From contig JAEZVB010000016.1 of NCBI GenBank assembly GCA_023443285.1, positions 1 through 7,532 of the forward strand: 7,532 nt of DNA, given 5' to 3'. The stretch comes from Bacillota bacterium. GTDB lineage: Bacteria; Bacillota; Negativicutes; Sporomusales; Sporomusaceae. The position numbers and the translations under genes are program-made. Under the pieces are notes generated by a model. That model was not told where the DNA came from. It made no database searches and was given only the letters and a program-made list of their open reading frames with translations. Every line of letters starts with the position of its first letter. The stretch's first letter is position 1. Shown piece by piece: positions 1 to 6,377 of the stretch.

Positions 1-2
1 GT

Positions 3-155
3 GAATCTACCAAGGTTTTGGCTGAACTGTTAAACAAAGCTGGATTTAGCTTAATGAATGACGGCTTAAAAGTAATGTGGAACCCAGATGAAAAAGGCAT
101 AGCCGAGTGTCTAGCGTTTGGAAGAGCATTTGCCGAAGAAACAAAATTAAAATAG
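3..155 (+). CDS. C-terminal end of a flavodoxin-domain protein (partial, 5' end outside window)
   Basis: An open frame of 50 codons enters from the left edge and stops at TAG 153-155. The peptide has the pattern of the last helix region of a flavodoxin-like domain: an amphipathic helix with LLNKAGF, then DGLKVMWNPDE, then a closing helix ending CLAFGRAFAEE. This arrangement (a helix, a short strand with a W-x-P-D/T turn, and a final C-x-x-FG-x-x-A helix) is what I know from the C-terminal flavodoxin domain of flavodiiron proteins (FprA/Rbo type, which reduce O2 or NO in anaerobes) and from stand-alone flavodoxin-like proteins. The FMN-binding loops and any diiron domain lie outside the window, so the two cannot be separated here. 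A strong hairpin follows 5 bases after the stop, so the gene is transcriptionally separate from the efflux operon. Confidence 0.6.
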   Translation, partial: ESTKVLAELLNKAGFSLMNDGLKVMWNPDEKGIAECLAFGRAFAEETKLK

Positions 156-160
156 ATACG

Positions 161-209
161 AATAAGAATCAGGACTGTAGCGAGAGATGCTGCAGTCCTG
201 ATTCTTATT
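161..209 (+). terminator. Rho-independent-type terminator hairpin after the flavodoxin-domain gene
   Basis: Bases 161-177 are perfectly complementary to 193-209 (17 base pairs). The stem extends by a G-U, an A-U and a G-C pair to 180/190, leaving a 9-base loop at 181-189. The 3' arm is T-rich (ending ATTCTTATTT), but the T-run is partly inside the stem, and the 5' arm is A-rich, so the hairpin could work in both directions. It begins 5 bases after the upstream stop codon. Confidence 0.8.
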
Positions 210-347
210 TACCGCGCAAATAGCGGCATTAACACCTATTTGACGTTTTCCACAATTTCCTTGCGGGAAATAGAAGGGCATATTCCGTCAAAAGTTGCCA
301 TTGAAAGAAATGAAATATTAACAGGAAAAAAATATTTGAGTGATAAA

Positions 348-368
348 ATTATTGCCTTTTGCAATAAT
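348..368. repeat. Perfect inverted repeat upstream of the efflux operon
   Basis: ATTATTGC (348-355) and GCAATAAT (361-368) are perfect 8-base inverted arms around a 5-base CTTTT centre. It lies 22 bases upstream of the palindrome at 391-406. It may be a second protein-binding site or only AT-rich background; its short arms make a terminator unlikely. Confidence 0.4.
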
Positions 369-390
369 CTGTGTTACATTTTAAGTGAAA

Positions 391-406
391 GTGAATTTAC
401 ATTCAC
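391..406. promoter_or_regulatory. Palindromic operator candidate for the TetR-family regulator
   Basis: GTGAATTTACATTCAC is a perfect inverted repeat with 6-base arms (GTGAAT/ATTCAC) around a 4-base centre. TGAAT-N4-ATTCA type palindromes are common among operators of TetR-family repressors. It lies 59 bases upstream of the adaptor start, within the only sizeable non-coding gap ahead of the operon, and overlaps the -35 element of the preferred promoter candidate. The TetR-family gene at 5773 in the same cluster is the obvious partner. The binding itself is inferred. Confidence 0.5.
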
Positions 407-425
407 AAAATACGCTGATTATTTT
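396..425 (+). promoter_or_regulatory. Candidate sigma-A-type promoter of the efflux operon
   Basis: TTTACA (396-401, five of six matches to TTGACA) and TATTTT (420-425, four of six to TATAAT) are 18 bases apart. This would start transcription near 432, about 33 bases before the adaptor ATG, with the palindrome at 391-406 covering the -35 box. An alternative is TTGCCT (352-357) and TACATT (375-380), 17 bases apart, which would place the palindrome just after the -10 box. Both are weak matches; in either case the palindrome is well placed for repression. Confidence 0.35.
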
Positions 426-464
426 ATTATGGGTGCTATCCAAAATTTTCTTGGGGGCGTTGAT

Positions 465-1457
465 ATGAATAAGAGAAAGAAAGTATTACTCCTCGTGTTG
501 ATCGTTGCAATAGCGGCAAGCGGTTATTTTCTTTATTTTAAAAAACAAGTTGACCCGAATCAGGTCAAGGTGTCCGGCAATATCGAAACCACTAGTGTTG
601 GTGTAGGCTTTAAAATTGCCGGGCATGTTGTTCAGCGACTTGTAGAAGAAGGGGACAGTGTCACAAAAGGACAACAAATTGCCAACCTTGAAACCGCAGA
701 TATCGAACTTGAAGTTGCCAATGCCAAAGCCCAATTGCTCGCGGCACAGGCAACTCTTGCCCAATTAACGAACGGTTCTCGTCCTCAGGATGTATCTGGG
801 GCGATGGCGTCATTGCGCAGTGCTGAGGCAGATAAGAATAATGCTGAGGTAGAATATCGACGCAAGCAGCAATTGTTTGCCCAAAACGCAATATCAATGC
901 AGGAGCGGGACCGAAGTCAAACTGCCTATACAACAGCGACTGCCCGTGCTGACCAGGTGGCACAGCAGCTTAGCCTGGTGTTGGAGGGGCCGCGACAAGA
1001 AGAAATTGAGTTGGCCTCAGCTCGTTTAGAGCAGGCAAAGCAGACTTTAAAATTAGCCCAGACACGATTAGCTTACGCGCAAATTTCTTCTCCTATTGAT
1101 GGGGTTGTGTTGTCGAAAAATATTGAGCCTGGTGAATATGTCTCGCCGGGAACACCAGTGGTGACTATCGGGGAACTTGACCAAGTGTGGTTAAAAGCAT
1201 ATATTTCTGAGCGTGATCTGGGTAAAGTGAAGCTAGGGCAAAAAGTGGCGGTAACAACAGATACTTATCCAAACAAAATTTACAACGGCATCATCGGATA
1301 TATTGCTTCAGAGGCTGAATTTACGCCTAAGAACATCCAGACGGCGGAAGAGCGAGTAAAATTAGTATATCGTATAAAAATCGTGATCGAAAATTCTGCC
1401 CGCGAGTTAAAACCTGGCATGCCTGCCGACGCAGTTATCAAGCTGAGCGGGGAATGA
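465..1457 (+). CDS. ybhG: HlyD/YbhG-family efflux adaptor (membrane fusion protein)
   Basis: This 330-residue protein would be the periplasmic (or extracytoplasmic) adaptor of the ABC exporter encoded downstream. A single N-terminal membrane anchor follows a basic MNKRKK start (about residues 7-25). The first half of a lipoyl-like domain spans about 34-80 (VSGNIETT, KIAGHV, EEGDSVTKGQ), followed by a long Ala/Gln/Glu-rich coiled-coil hairpin (about 80-205). The second lipoyl half follows (SSPIDGVVLSKNIEPGEYV) and then the beta-barrel part with AEFTPKNIQT and LVYR, ending at KPGMPA. These motifs and the length match E. coli YbhG (about 332 residues), so the symbol is a family name, not proven orthology. 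I chose ATG 465 because it directly precedes the basic/hydrophobic anchor and has a G-rich ribosome site (GGGGG at 453-457); the frame is open up to TTG 240, but the extra 75 residues resemble no domain. The next gene starts 3 bases after the stop. Confidence 0.9.
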   Translation: MNKRKKVLLLVLIVAIAASGYFLYFKKQVDPNQVKVSGNIETTSVGVGFKIAGHVVQRLVEEGDSVTKGQQIANLETADIELEVANAKAQLLAAQATLAQLTNGSRPQDVSGAMASLRSAEADKNNAEVEYRRKQQLFAQNAISMQERDRSQTAYTTATARADQVAQQLSLVLEGPRQEEIELASARLEQAKQTLKLAQTRLAYAQISSPIDGVVLSKNIEPGEYVSPGTPVVTIGELDQVWLKAYISERDLGKVKLGQKVAVTTDTYPNKIYNGIIGYIASEAEFTPKNIQTAEERVKLVYRIKIVIENSARELKPGMPADAVIKLSGE

Positions 1458-1460
1458 GTC

Positions 1461-2399
1461 ATGGATGTTATTAGAGCCGAAGGGCTGACTCAGAGATTTG
1501 GCGACAACACAGCTGTAGATAACCTAACCCTTACGGTTAAAGAGGGAGAGGTTTTCGGGTTGGTGGGACCGGACGGCGCTGGTAAAACGACGGTGATGCG
1601 ACTTCTTGCAGGCCTGATGCTGCCAACAGCTGGTGAAGCCTGGGTATATGGCTGCAACACTGTTAAGGATTCGGAGCAGTTGCGAAGTCATATCAGCTAC
1701 ATGCCACAGCGTTTTGGGCTGTATCAGGATCTGACCGTACAGGAAAATATAGATTTTTATGCCGACCTGTATAATGTGCCGCGGCAAATACGCAAAGAGA
1801 AAATCCCTGAACTGCTTGCCTTCAGCAATATGGAGCAGTTTCGCGACCGTCAGGCACGAAAATTGTCCGGTGGGATGAAACAGAAATTGGCGCTTGCCTG
1901 CGCTTTGGTACATACCCCTAAGATTTTACTTCTGGATGAACCTACGAATGGCGTCGATCCAATGTCTCGACGGGATTTTTGGCGAATTCTGTACCGTTTA
2001 CTCGAAGAAAAAGTCACGATTTTCGTTTCCACGGCTTATCTCGATGAGGCTGAACGATGCGCAAGAATCGGCCTACTTCACAAGGGTAAGTTAATCCTTT
2101 CTGGCACGCCTGACGAGGTTAAAGAACAAATGTGCGGCGTATTGGTTGAAATCCGCTGCGCTGCTCCGAGGCAGGTCTTGGCTTCGTTGGTTGCGGCTTT
2201 GGTTCCTGTATCAGCAGGGTTGTTCGGTACAAAAATACATCTGGTGCTGCAAGGGGAAACGTCACAGGTCCTGGATACGGTAAACAGCGCACTAACTGAG
2301 ATTGGGGTGCAGGCTGAATTAGAAATTGTTGTGCCATCGCTGGAAGATGTGTTTATTTCAATGATAATGCCTATTGAGGGAAGTGGTTCGGGTGGCTGA
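1461..2399 (+). CDS. ybhF: ABC transporter ATPase 1 (YbhF N-terminal-half-like)
   Basis: This 312-residue nucleotide-binding protein would form one half of the motor of the exporter. Visible motifs are Walker A GPDGAGKTT (36-44), Q-loop with Q83, signature LSGGMKQK (135-142), Walker B ILLLDEP (155-161) with the catalytic Glu160, and D-loop NGVDP (163-167). At the switch position, where most members have TH(Y/F)MDEAE, it reads STAYLDEAE, so the H-loop histidine is replaced by Ala192. The unusual Asp in Walker A and the STAY motif are, as I recall them, also features of the first half of E. coli YbhF. A C-terminal accessory region ends in PSLEDVFISM, typical of DrrA/YbhF-like ATPases, then a GSGSGG tail. 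The ATG follows the adaptor stop by 3 bases with an AGCGGGGA ribosome site. It overlaps the start of ATPase 2. Confidence 0.93.
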   Translation: MDVIRAEGLTQRFGDNTAVDNLTLTVKEGEVFGLVGPDGAGKTTVMRLLAGLMLPTAGEAWVYGCNTVKDSEQLRSHISYMPQRFGLYQDLTVQENIDFYADLYNVPRQIRKEKIPELLAFSNMEQFRDRQARKLSGGMKQKLALACALVHTPKILLLDEPTNGVDPMSRRDFWRILYRLLEEKVTIFVSTAYLDEAERCARIGLLHKGKLILSGTPDEVKEQMCGVLVEIRCAAPRQVLASLVAALVPVSAGLFGTKIHLVLQGETSQVLDTVNSALTEIGVQAELEIVVPSLEDVFISMIMPIEGSGSGG

Positions 2400-3369
2400 T
2401 AATACTACGACAGATGAATATACGGTTATGGTGGAGAACCTGGAGAAGAGGTATGGAGATTTTCAGGCAGTCAACAAGGTATCGTTCCAGGTAAAACGCG
2501 GCGAAATATTCGGGTTTCTCGGGCCGAATGGGGCGGGGAAGTCAACCACGATTCGGATGCTCTGCGGCATTATTGTTCCTACAGCGGGAAAAGCAAACGT
2601 CCTCGGCTATGACGTATTCGAAGAAGCTGAAAAAATAAAGGCTCAAATTGGCTACATGTCGCAAAAATTTTCGCTCTATGAAGACCTTACAGTCGAAGAA
2701 AATATCGAATTTTACAGTGGAATCTATCAAATTCCACACGCCGAAAAAAATAGCCGTAAAGAATGGGTTATAAAGATGTCAGGGCTTAACGAGCACCGGA
2801 ACAGTCTTACTTCGGTTCTGGCGGGAGGCTGGCGACAACGATTGGCCTTGGGATGCGCTTTGCTTCATAAACCTCCCGTGATATTTCTTGACGAACCGAC
2901 TTCGGGAGTAGACCCCATATCCAGGCGCAGCTTCTGGGATCTGATTTACGAACTCGCGGCCGACGGCGTCACTGTTTTCGTGACAACCCACTATATGGAT
3001 GAAGCCGAATATTGCGACCGGCTGGCAATGATTTATCGGGGCGAGTTAGTGGCGATTGGCACTCCAGATGAAATGAAAACCCGATATATGAGCACTGATA
3101 TATTAAATTTGGAGTGTTCTGATCCGTTTAAGATGCTCCAGGAAGTAAAGAAAATTCCAGAAATAAAGGAAGCAGCCCTCTTTGGACGTGGTCTGCATCT
3201 TTCGGTAGAAAACGCACAACAAGCCATTCCGATTATCGTTACTGCCTTAAAAGAACAGGAATCCATTTACACAAAGCTAGATATAATTAATCCTTCACTG
3301 GAAGACGTATTTGTGTCGATCATTGAAGCGCGTGACCGTAAAAAGGATATTCAGGCGGTGACAATATGA
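2392..3369 (+). CDS. ybhF: ABC transporter ATPase 2 (YbhF C-terminal-half-like)
   Basis: This is the second nucleotide-binding subunit, about 325 residues from GTG 2392. Motifs (numbered from that start) are Walker A GPNGAGKST (44-52), Q-loop Q91, Walker B VIFLDEP (163-169) with Glu168, D-loop SGVDP (171-175) and a canonical H-loop TTHYMDEAE with His200. The signature is altered to LAGGWRQR (143-150) instead of LSGGxxQR. The C-terminal accessory region ends in PSLEDVFVSII. It corresponds to the second half of E. coli YbhF, where the two halves are one polypeptide. The start is uncertain: the frame is open from TTG 2374, with GTG at 2383 and 2392 and ATG at 2428, which immediately precedes the VENLEKRYG strand. 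I prefer GTG 2392 because it has AAGTGG five bases upstream and overlaps the stop of ATPase 1 by 8 bases. Its stop overlaps the permease ATG as ATGA. Confidence 0.9.
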   Translation: MADNTTTDEYTVMVENLEKRYGDFQAVNKVSFQVKRGEIFGFLGPNGAGKSTTIRMLCGIIVPTAGKANVLGYDVFEEAEKIKAQIGYMSQKFSLYEDLTVEENIEFYSGIYQIPHAEKNSRKEWVIKMSGLNEHRNSLTSVLAGGWRQRLALGCALLHKPPVIFLDEPTSGVDPISRRSFWDLIYELAADGVTVFVTTHYMDEAEYCDRLAMIYRGELVAIGTPDEMKTRYMSTDILNLECSDPFKMLQEVKKIPEIKEAALFGRGLHLSVENAQQAIPIIVTALKEQESIYTKLDIINPSLEDVFVSIIEARDRKKDIQAVTI

Positions 3370-4499
3370 ATATTCATCGCATAGTAGCAATTATCCGGAA
3401 GGAATTTATCCACATCATTCGAGACCCTCGCAGCTTGGGAATGGCGATTGCTATGCCCGTTCTGCTGATTTTTCTCTTCGGTTCGTCTTTAAGCTTGGAT
3501 GTGGATAATGTTCCGCTGGTGGTGTGGGATCAAAATGACACAAACGAAAGCCGGGAATTCATTGGACGTTTTACTTCTTCCCGTTATTTCGGTCTAGCCG
3601 ATTATGTTAATTCATATGCAGAGATTGAGCAGGCCATAGACAAGCGTGAGGCGATTCTGGCCTTAGTCATTCCCGCTGATTTTAGTCGGAAGATCGAAAG
3701 CGGCCGCAAAGCAGATATACAGTTGATTGTAGACGGCAGTGACGCTAATACCGCTACAATTGCCATAGGATATTCCCAAATGGTAACTGACGGCTATACC
3801 AGTTCCCTGCTGATTGAAGCAGCCCAGAAGAGAGGCGCCAAAACAGCGATTATCCCATTGGAAGCAAAACCGCGGGTTTGGTTCAATCAAAATATGCAGG
3901 CGAAGAATTATATTATACCGGGTCTCATCGCAGTGATCATGATGGTTATCGCCGCGCTCCTGACGTCTCTCACCATTGCCCGTGAATGGGAGAATGGCAC
4001 TATGGAACAACTGATTACCACGCCGCTGAAACCTATAGAACTGATCATTGGAAAACTGACGCCCTATTTTCTGATCGGCATGTTTGATGTGCTATTTGCC
4101 GTTCTGATGGGGCAATACTTGTTTGGAGTGCCTTTGCGGGGCAATGCAGCGCTTGTTTTTGGGGTTGCTGCAATCTTTCTTCCCGGTTCGCTTGCTATGG
4201 GCATGCTGATCAGCATAGTGACAAGGTCGCAGCTCTTAGCAAGCCAACTGGCCATGGTACTGACTTTTCTGCCTTCTTTCCTGTTGTCAGGTTTTATGTA
4301 CGCCGTAGCGAATATGCCTGTAACCATTCAAGGGATAACCTATTTAGTGCCTTCCCGCTATTTCGTTGCCATACTAAAGAACATTTACCTGAAGGGGGCC
4401 GGGCTGCAAATAATCTTGTCTGAAACAATGATTTTAGTGTTTTTTGCCGGGGCGCTTATCCTTATTGCTAATAAAAAGCTCAAAAAAAGGTTGGTGTAG
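3366..4499 (+). CDS. ybhS: ABC-2 type transporter permease 1 (YbhS-like)
   Basis: This 377-residue inner-membrane subunit has the ABC-2 (DrrB/YbhS-like) layout. A cytoplasmic IIRKEFIHIIRDPRS segment precedes TM1 (about 24-42). A large extracytoplasmic domain (about 45-180) contains VDGSDANTA (122-130) and WFNQNM (172-177). Five membrane segments then follow from about residue 184, the first leading into the REWENGTMEQ coupling motif (206-215), which contacts the ATPase in this family. The C-terminus is basic (KKLKKRLV). Its length and its place directly after the ATPases match E. coli YbhS. ATG 3366 overlaps the ATPase 2 stop (ATGA), which suggests translational coupling. It is clearly paralogous to the next gene and probably forms a heterodimer with it. 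The substrate cannot be read from the sequence; E. coli YbhFSR has been linked to drug and cation export. Confidence 0.92.
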   Translation: MNIHRIVAIIRKEFIHIIRDPRSLGMAIAMPVLLIFLFGSSLSLDVDNVPLVVWDQNDTNESREFIGRFTSSRYFGLADYVNSYAEIEQAIDKREAILALVIPADFSRKIESGRKADIQLIVDGSDANTATIAIGYSQMVTDGYTSSLLIEAAQKRGAKTAIIPLEAKPRVWFNQNMQAKNYIIPGLIAVIMMVIAALLTSLTIAREWENGTMEQLITTPLKPIELIIGKLTPYFLIGMFDVLFAVLMGQYLFGVPLRGNAALVFGVAAIFLPGSLAMGMLISIVTRSQLLASQLAMVLTFLPSFLLSGFMYAVANMPVTIQGITYLVPSRYFVAILKNIYLKGAGLQIILSETMILVFFAGALILIANKKLKKRLV

Positions 4500-4502
4500 A
4501 TT

Positions 4503-5627
4503 ATGACCTTTGAGCGTCTGCGTCATATGATCAGGAAGGAATTTATCCAGGTATTTCGTAATTCTAAAATGAGGGCGATCGTTTTAGTAATGCCTCTGGT
4601 TCAGAGCATGGTTTTCGGCTATGCGGTAACAACTGACGTGAGACAGGTTGAAACGGCAATTTACGATCAGGATCAAACTCCTGAAAGCCGCGGCTTGGTC
4701 GATCGGTTTGTACATTCTGGTTATTTTTTGGTCAAGACGCATATCCATAGCGACCATGAAATTGATGAACTGATCGACCATGGAAAAGTTGCAGCCATCA
4801 TTCGGATTCCGCCAAATTTCAGCGGCAATATTGCAGCAGGGACAACCGCTGCTGTTCAAATAATTGTAGACGGCACCGATTCTAACACAGCAGGAGTCGT
4901 CTTGAACTACGCCGGTAACATCGTGCGCAGTGATGCCCTTGAATTGCTGCAGAAACGGAATGGCAATTTAGGCAAGGAAACCGTCGGGGTTAATCTACAA
5001 ACTAGAGCTTGGTTCAATGAAAATTTGACCAGCCGCAATTTTTACGTGCCTGGGGTTATCGCGGTTATCGTAATGCTTGTCACACTGCTGTTGACCAGTA
5101 TGTCGGTAGTCCGGGAAAAAGAGATGGGCACCATGGAACAGATTGTGGTCACGCCGATCACGCCTCTGGAGTTTATTCTGGGCAAAACTATGCCTTCGAT
5201 CATTCTCGGTTTTGTAAATATGATTTTTGTTACGCTTATCAGTGTGTTCTGGTTTGATATACCCGTTAGAGGCAGCATCCTCACCCTGATTGTCGCCAAC
5301 GGGTTCTATCTAATGACGACGATTGGCATCGGGTTGATTATTTCTACACTATCAGAAACGCAGCAACAAGCAATGATGTCCACTTTCTTCTTTTACCTTC
5401 CGGCGGTACTGCTGTCCGGCTTTATGTTTCCCATCGCCAACATGCCGCAGGTGGTGCAAGCCGTTACTTACTTAAACCCATTACGTTATTTCTTGGTGAT
5501 TATCCGGGGGATTTTTCTGAAGGGGGTAGGAGTGGCGATATTGTGGCCGCAAATCATGGCGCTATTACTACTGGGTATTTTAGTGCTGACACTGGCGGTT
5601 AAGAAGTTTAGAAAGAACTTGGCCTAG
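4503..5627 (+). CDS. ybhR: ABC-2 type transporter permease 2 (YbhR-like)
   Basis: This 374-residue membrane protein shares the plan of permease 1: MIRKEFIQVFRNSKM before TM1, an extracytoplasmic domain with IVDGTDSNTA (around 121-130) and WFNENL, then five membrane segments. The first of these is PGVIAVIVMLVTLLLTSM, followed by the coupling motif REKEMGTMEQ. Conserved blocks shared with permease 1 (RKEFI, VDG-D-NTA, WFN-N, GTMEQ, LSGFMF-IANMP, LRYF/SRYF) show the two arose by duplication. It fits E. coli YbhR in position and size. ATG 4503 lies three bases after the previous stop, with AAGG (4487-4490) or GGTG (4493-4496) as a modest ribosome site. The protein ends in a basic tail. It is the last gene of the tightly packed transporter block; the next clear gene starts 145 bases on. 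Confidence 0.92.
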   Translation: MTFERLRHMIRKEFIQVFRNSKMRAIVLVMPLVQSMVFGYAVTTDVRQVETAIYDQDQTPESRGLVDRFVHSGYFLVKTHIHSDHEIDELIDHGKVAAIIRIPPNFSGNIAAGTTAAVQIIVDGTDSNTAGVVLNYAGNIVRSDALELLQKRNGNLGKETVGVNLQTRAWFNENLTSRNFYVPGVIAVIVMLVTLLLTSMSVVREKEMGTMEQIVVTPITPLEFILGKTMPSIILGFVNMIFVTLISVFWFDIPVRGSILTLIVANGFYLMTTIGIGLIISTLSETQQQAMMSTFFFYLPAVLLSGFMFPIANMPQVVQAVTYLNPLRYFLVIIRGIFLKGVGVAILWPQIMALLLLGILVLTLAVKKFRKNLA

Positions 5628-5776
5628 AAAAAATTGAGGAAAACAATAATATTACCAAAATCAAAATCGGCAGAGAAGATGGTATTAAGGAGCAGACCGT
5701 TGTCCTGTACAGTAATTTTGTTGGATTGGCTGAATTTGGTCGGAGTATTGTTGAATATTCGGGAGGATTGACGTGA
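5612..5776 (+). pseudogene. Unrecognised coding-like fragment between permease 2 and the TetR gene
   Basis: After a TAG at 5609-5611 one frame stays open for 54 codons and stops at TGA 5774-5776, overlapping the TetR GTG start as GTGA. Its first part (to 5627) overlaps the end of permease 2. The translation has a plausible protein composition, including IGREDGIKEQTVVLYSNFVG and then EFGRSIVEYSGG, and no low-complexity bias. It has no ATG or GTG, and its only TTG starts come late, so it is unlikely to be a complete gene. It may be the 3' remnant of a gene that once preceded the regulator, or a chance open frame. I do not recognise the family. Confidence 0.3.
5761..5767 (+). promoter_or_regulatory. 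Strong ribosome binding site of the TetR-family gene
   Basis: GGGAGGA lies five bases before GTG 5773 and settles the GTG as the start. No convincing separate promoter was seen in 5628-5760, so the gene may be cotranscribed with the transporter block. Confidence 0.8.
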
Positions 5777-6360
5777 GAAGTCGTAAAAGTACAGAAGTCA
5801 GAAAAGAGGAAATTGTTCGGGCTGCGCTATCTTTAGTCGAACGAAACGGCCTGGACAATTTGAACATTATTGGCATAGCATCTGAGGTAAAACTTGTGCC
5901 GGCCGCGATATATCGACATTTCAAAGGGAAAGAAGACATTGTCGCCGCACTTATCGATTTTACCGATAAATGCCTGCAATGCAATCTGAGTCAGGCAATG
6001 GATTATGACGGCACTGCGATTGCTAAACTAAAAAGACTTTTTGAATTGCACGTCAGGCTGCTCAAGGAGGAAGCCGCTATTTCAAGGGTACTGTACTTCC
6101 TTCTCAGCAGTGAGCGTAATCCCGAATTAAAAGTCAGTATGTTATCGGCGGTTGGCTCCTATGTGCAACAGGTAAAAAAAGTGTTGCTGCAGGGGCAGAA
6201 AAAAGGAGAGATCAATGCGGACGTTGATATCACGGCAGCGGCAATGCTGTTTCTTGGCATGGTTCAACCATTGGCCATCCTTGCCCAGGTAGATCCTAAT
6301 GTATTGGATGAGTGCCCAACCAAGTTGTGGCAGTGTTACCAACGTTCCATAGATTTATAA
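5773..6360 (+). CDS. TetR/AcrR-family transcriptional regulator
   Basis: This 195-residue protein has the TetR-family N-terminal DNA-binding domain. The first helix is RKEEIVRAALSLVERNG (10-26). The helix-turn-helix spans about 31-50 (IIGIASEVKLVPAAIYRHF), followed by the usual GKEDIVAAL. The remaining residues (about 60-195) are helical and would form the ligand-binding and dimer domain; this part is variable in the family and its ligand cannot be predicted. The domain layout and gene context parallel CecR, the TetR regulator of the E. coli ybhGFSR operon, although there the regulator is encoded first. It most likely represses the efflux promoter through the palindrome at 391-406 and releases it on binding a transported compound. 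GTG is chosen as start because of the strong GGGAGGA five bases upstream. The methyltransferase begins 17 bases after its stop. Confidence 0.9.
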   Translation: MRSRKSTEVRKEEIVRAALSLVERNGLDNLNIIGIASEVKLVPAAIYRHFKGKEDIVAALIDFTDKCLQCNLSQAMDYDGTAIAKLKRLFELHVRLLKEEAAISRVLYFLLSSERNPELKVSMLSAVGSYVQQVKKVLLQGQKKGEINADVDITAAAMLFLGMVQPLAILAQVDPNVLDECPTKLWQCYQRSIDL

Positions 6361-6377
6361 TATTAAGGAGAAACTCC

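Noticed and set aside
240..464. N-terminal extension of the adaptor gene from TTG 240 (75 extra codons)
   Set aside because: The extra residues show no domain and would put a soluble stretch before the basic membrane anchor. The stretch also contains the promoter-like elements and palindrome, and ATG 465 has a G-rich ribosome site.
2368..2399. Programmed ribosomal frameshift joining the two ATPases
   Set aside because: No slippery heptamer or downstream stem was seen in the overlap, and the second ATPase has its own plausible starts.
486..6342. Numerous reverse-strand and alternate-frame open frames of 60-129 codons
   Set aside because: All lie opposite or within strongly supported genes, have no family-like motifs and fit the usual shadows of coding sequence.
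6312..6377. Longer methyltransferase start overlapping the TetR gene
   Set aside because: The extension lies inside the TetR coding sequence in another frame, while TTG 6378 has AAGGAG at ideal spacing and starts just before the conserved YNSIARIYD helix.
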